The notes under the pieces are model-generated. The model ran no database searches. It was not told the DNA's origin and saw nothing but the letters and a program-made list of their open reading frames with translations. The position numbers were made by a program, and so were the translations under genes. A DNA stretch of 64,000 nt from Spirodela intermedia (Eukaryota; Streptophyta; Magnoliopsida; Alismatales; Araceae): positions 8,587,878 through 8,651,877 of the forward strand of contig LR746264.1 of assembly GCA_902729315.2 (NCBI GenBank). The letters run 5' to 3'. Every line of letters begins with the position of its first letter. The stretch's first letter is position 1. Positions 61,101 to 64,000 of this stretch are shown here, piece after piece.

Positions 61101-64000
61101 GGATCCGTAAGTCTCAGTTGGCAATGTTTATCTTTTCATGCATGAGAAATAAAAGGTATTTACCGATATGATCTCTTCCCAACAGAAGAGGACTTGGTCC
61201 AACAAAAAAACGGAAATTCTTTTAGTAGAAAATTTCCGATTAGATCTTGAATAATTGGAAAAGTTTTCAGAAATCTGTCTCACGAGTTATTCCGTACTTT
61301 ATGAGTTGCATATTTTCACCATGCTCCTGTTGTCCGTGATCTGTGTAATGGATTTTATCCGATGACAATTTATTGATCCAGCCCTGTCTCTGTTTGAGTG
61401 ACATTCTCTTCCTCATGGGGTTAAAGTTCCAGGGTTCTGCCATAGTGTAAAATTCGTTTCTCCAGAAGATATGTGCTTCGATGTGCGCCTTTCTCCAACG
61501 CGACATGTAAATAAACTTTCACAAAGTAACCATATCTTGAATTTATCATCTTTGAACATTGTTACACGCTGGACTACATATGACTAAATCGTGCCAAACT
61601 TCAGATCTTCTATAGGAAAGTCATCTCGCTGACTGGACGTGTTTGACACATCACAAAGATTGCCTCCAGATCTGTGATCTGTATCTTGTAGTGATTCTTT
61701 AGAATTGAAGTGTTCAGGATCCAGGGACATATTAAGGTGCGGGTGTTCTAAAAAAGGAACCCATTATCTTTTAGTATTTATTCGTTTCTTATACAAGGTG
61801 AATGATGAGTTTTTTGTAGGGGTCGTTTTGCTGTAGTGAAATGAATCAAGCCGCATCTCTTGGTATCTTGAAGATAACTGCTCATTCTGCCCATTCTCTT
61901 ACGTCTCAGCATGATTCATTTTTGTTGCATATTACTATGCTTGTCTAGCTGGTTGTGGAACAATAACTGCTTGCAAATTTACAGGCACGATGCAAAAATG
62001 CAATCCAAGGGTTGGAGTCAGTGTTTCCGGTTGTTCATTGTGGAGAGACTCTGGCAAGGTCATCAATATATCTGCAGGTGGTTTCCGGAGAGCTAATGCA
62101 TTGTTGGGTTTGGATGAAAATCACATCCCTCTCACTGAAAGTGTGACAGATCAGACCAGTTTTGACACAGGCAATCGAAGGAAAAAGTCATGTCAATTGT
62201 CAATAAACCCTGGAGCTTCTGGGATGTCTTTTTTTAATCCTTTAGGTGATGAACCAGTTGAAAGACGGTCGTTTATCTCTCATGGTAATGAAAATGTTTC
62301 AAGAAATCAGATCGAGAGCAGTGGGCCTGGAAAGCTTCACGTCTCCAGCATGCATGCATCTGCTCCCATATCCCCGCCAATCATGTTTCATACTGCGGGT
62401 GGAAGGTCTCTGCCCATTTCTGATGATGCATTAAGACGAGCAAGGAGCCTTCTTGGTGACCAGGATACTGAAATTTTACAGAATGGGATTAGTACTAGTT
62501 ATTTAATACCGTCAGTATCAAATGATAATTTACATGAGATGTCACAGAACAAGGAAAATTTTGATTTCATTGGCAGTAATTCAGAAAGAAGCAGAAACAT
62601 GTTCAAAATACCCATGCAGGAGTCGTCGCTGACCTTTGCTTCTCTGACGGCTGACTTTGCCCATGGTAATAAAGTCAACAATGATGCTTTCAGCTCTGAG
62701 AGGATCCATGAGTTTGATGGTAAAATGTTGCACGTGCAAAATATGCCAAGGAAAGACCTTCATGAAACTTTTAAAGTGGAAAACTTGAGAATGGGACCAG
62801 AAGGAAGGCCACCAAGGCCACCTCTGGCTAACATCTCAAATAAAGCAAGTGCCGGTATTCCAATTCAGGTGGATTTCTCTGGTGACAATAGAAGGCAAAG
62901 GAGGACAAGTTCCATTTCTCCATTCAAAAGACCGAGAAGCTCTAGGTTTGTCTATTGTCTGGTTTATCAATTCTACAATCTTCACTCCTTTTCCCATCAA
63001 AGTAGGCCTGCTTTTATATCTGGAAGAAGCTAAACATATGGAGGAGTTTTCTGCTGGCTGGCGGCATTTAGCTAACCTCACCATTATATGCATGAAAAAC
63101 TGGTAGCCGTTTTTTTGCAGCAACAGGCTGGATGCATTTATGGTGTTACCCGCATTGTAATTGTTACAAGTTGTCCAGTTGTTAATATTCCTTTCTCTAG
63201 TTTGTTCTAATATCCTATCTATTTTCAGGTTCTCTACGCCTTTGCGTGAAAATACTTTCCTGATTGATACTGGTAAATAAGTGGAAAAAACTGGATTAAA
63301 GTGCTTGTTGCTAGGCAGATAGATTCAGAAAACTTATTCAAAATTTCTTTCTGTAGGTCAATCTCTTTCATCATCCGCCAAAGACTGTTGCCAAAAGTTA
63401 AAGGTATCCACTCATTATCCTTCTAAGCAGAACAGAAAGACTCTCTTGGAATTTTTTGGAGGACCTCCCAATCTTGATAACTCGGTAGGTGGGTCCGTTC
63501 CCTGTGATTTTGTTTTAGTTAGATCATCTGGCTTCCTTGTGGTACTGACTGTTGTATTGCAATGCTTATCAACTTAGTTGGAGAATTTGTCAGATCAGGT
63601 CAAGCATATAAATCTAGAGAAAGCAGCGACATATAAATTCAAGATATCATCTGACTCTGAGGCGATTGGAACAGATGAGCTTAAACATCTGCTGATTCAG
63701 TCTGGTGCTTCCTCACTAAAAGCGACCAAAGAGTAAATTATATTACTTTTATTGCATCTTGCATTTTCACTCTCAGTCATTGACGTTAATCATTTATATG
63801 AAACTAGGAAAACGTTAAATATGTTTCATGGTTTTTGGTCGTTTTCAATCTGCAGAAATTTGACGCGGTCATATAATTCTATAAATTGTTGAGAACTTTT
63901 AGCTTAAAGATTTTCCCGTATTTTCCTGGTCATGATTTAAAATTCAATTTAATTGATTCTTTTAATGATGGGAATTATTCTGTATCATATTCAGAACTGA
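58173..64000 (+). CDS. BRCA2: BRCA2 homologue, 5' part (runs off the window)
   Basis: Nine complete exons (58173-58356, 58444-58602, 58838-58978, 59242-59382, 60886-61014, 61985-62945, 63229-63272, 63357-63484, 63578-63732) encode about 680 residues in frame. A tenth may start at 63995. BRCA2 loads RAD51 and DMC1 onto single-stranded DNA in homologous recombination. The N terminus (MNSTTELPAWRILPAPGDHF, PSMSDLLVEG) matches the plant BRCA2 start. Six BRC units follow: FKTGSGRSV (58511), FCTGSGKLV (58883), FSTGSGSSV (59291), FQTGLGRPV (60918), a degenerate LWRDSGKV (62036) and FHTAGGRSL (62383). Exon 9 ends LLIQSGASSLKATK, the start of the conserved helical/OB-fold DNA-binding region, which continues outside. 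An upstream in-frame ATG (58098) would add 25 residues; 58173 has the better context. Confidence 0.93.

Overview
This window is nuclear DNA of a flowering plant. Every recognisable gene is a plant family with GT-AG (and some GC-AG) introns, and the only RNA gene found is a plant miR390 hairpin. GC-rich first exons and a steep 5' to 3' GC drop in several genes (patellin, SNX2, PRA1) suggest a monocot outside the grasses or an early-diverging angiosperm. That placement is an inference and is weak.

Layout, left to right. (1) 87-212 (+): 3' end of an unidentified gene. (2) 941-6325 (-): RETICULATA-related chloroplast protein (RER5/6 type), 7 exons. (3) 7372-9040 (-): patellin (SEC14 plus GOLD), 4 exons. 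(4) 10485-14410 (-): Abraxas/FAM175-like MPN protein, 2 exons around a ~3 kb intron. (5) 15190-22013 (+): sorting nexin 2, 5 exons, head-to-head with Abraxas. (6) 23192-23860 (-): single-exon PRA1 protein. (7) 24353-27027 (-): MIF/D-dopachrome tautomerase-like (MDL) protein, 3 exons. (8) 27881-30897 (-): DREB2-type AP2/ERF factor with a 17-nt first coding exon. (9) 31980-37419 (-): plastid-type MATE transporter, 13 exons. (10) 37928-54672 (+): telomerase reverse transcriptase, 12 exons, head-to-head with the MATE gene. (11) 55242-55349 (-): MIR390 hairpin with its own TATA box. (12) 58173 to the window end (+): 5' two thirds of BRCA2, with six BRC units, most on separate exons.

The splice models were assembled by eye from reading frame, splice consensus and family knowledge. 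Every model keeps frame over its whole length, which is the main internal check. Three introns (patellin intron 2, MDL intron 2, TERT intron 11) are best read as GC-AG introns.

There is no operon-like logic, as expected for a plant. Three genome-maintenance genes (an Abraxas-like gene, TERT and BRCA2) lie within 50 kb, which may be chance. TGGGCC (site II) elements, typical of proliferation genes, lie upstream of BRCA2, in the Abraxas/SNX2 divergent promoter and upstream of the RER gene. The remaining DNA is long introns, AT-rich intergenic DNA, microsatellites and one possible decayed retroelement in a TERT intron. I saw no CRISPR array, prokaryotic operon or clearly intact mobile element.
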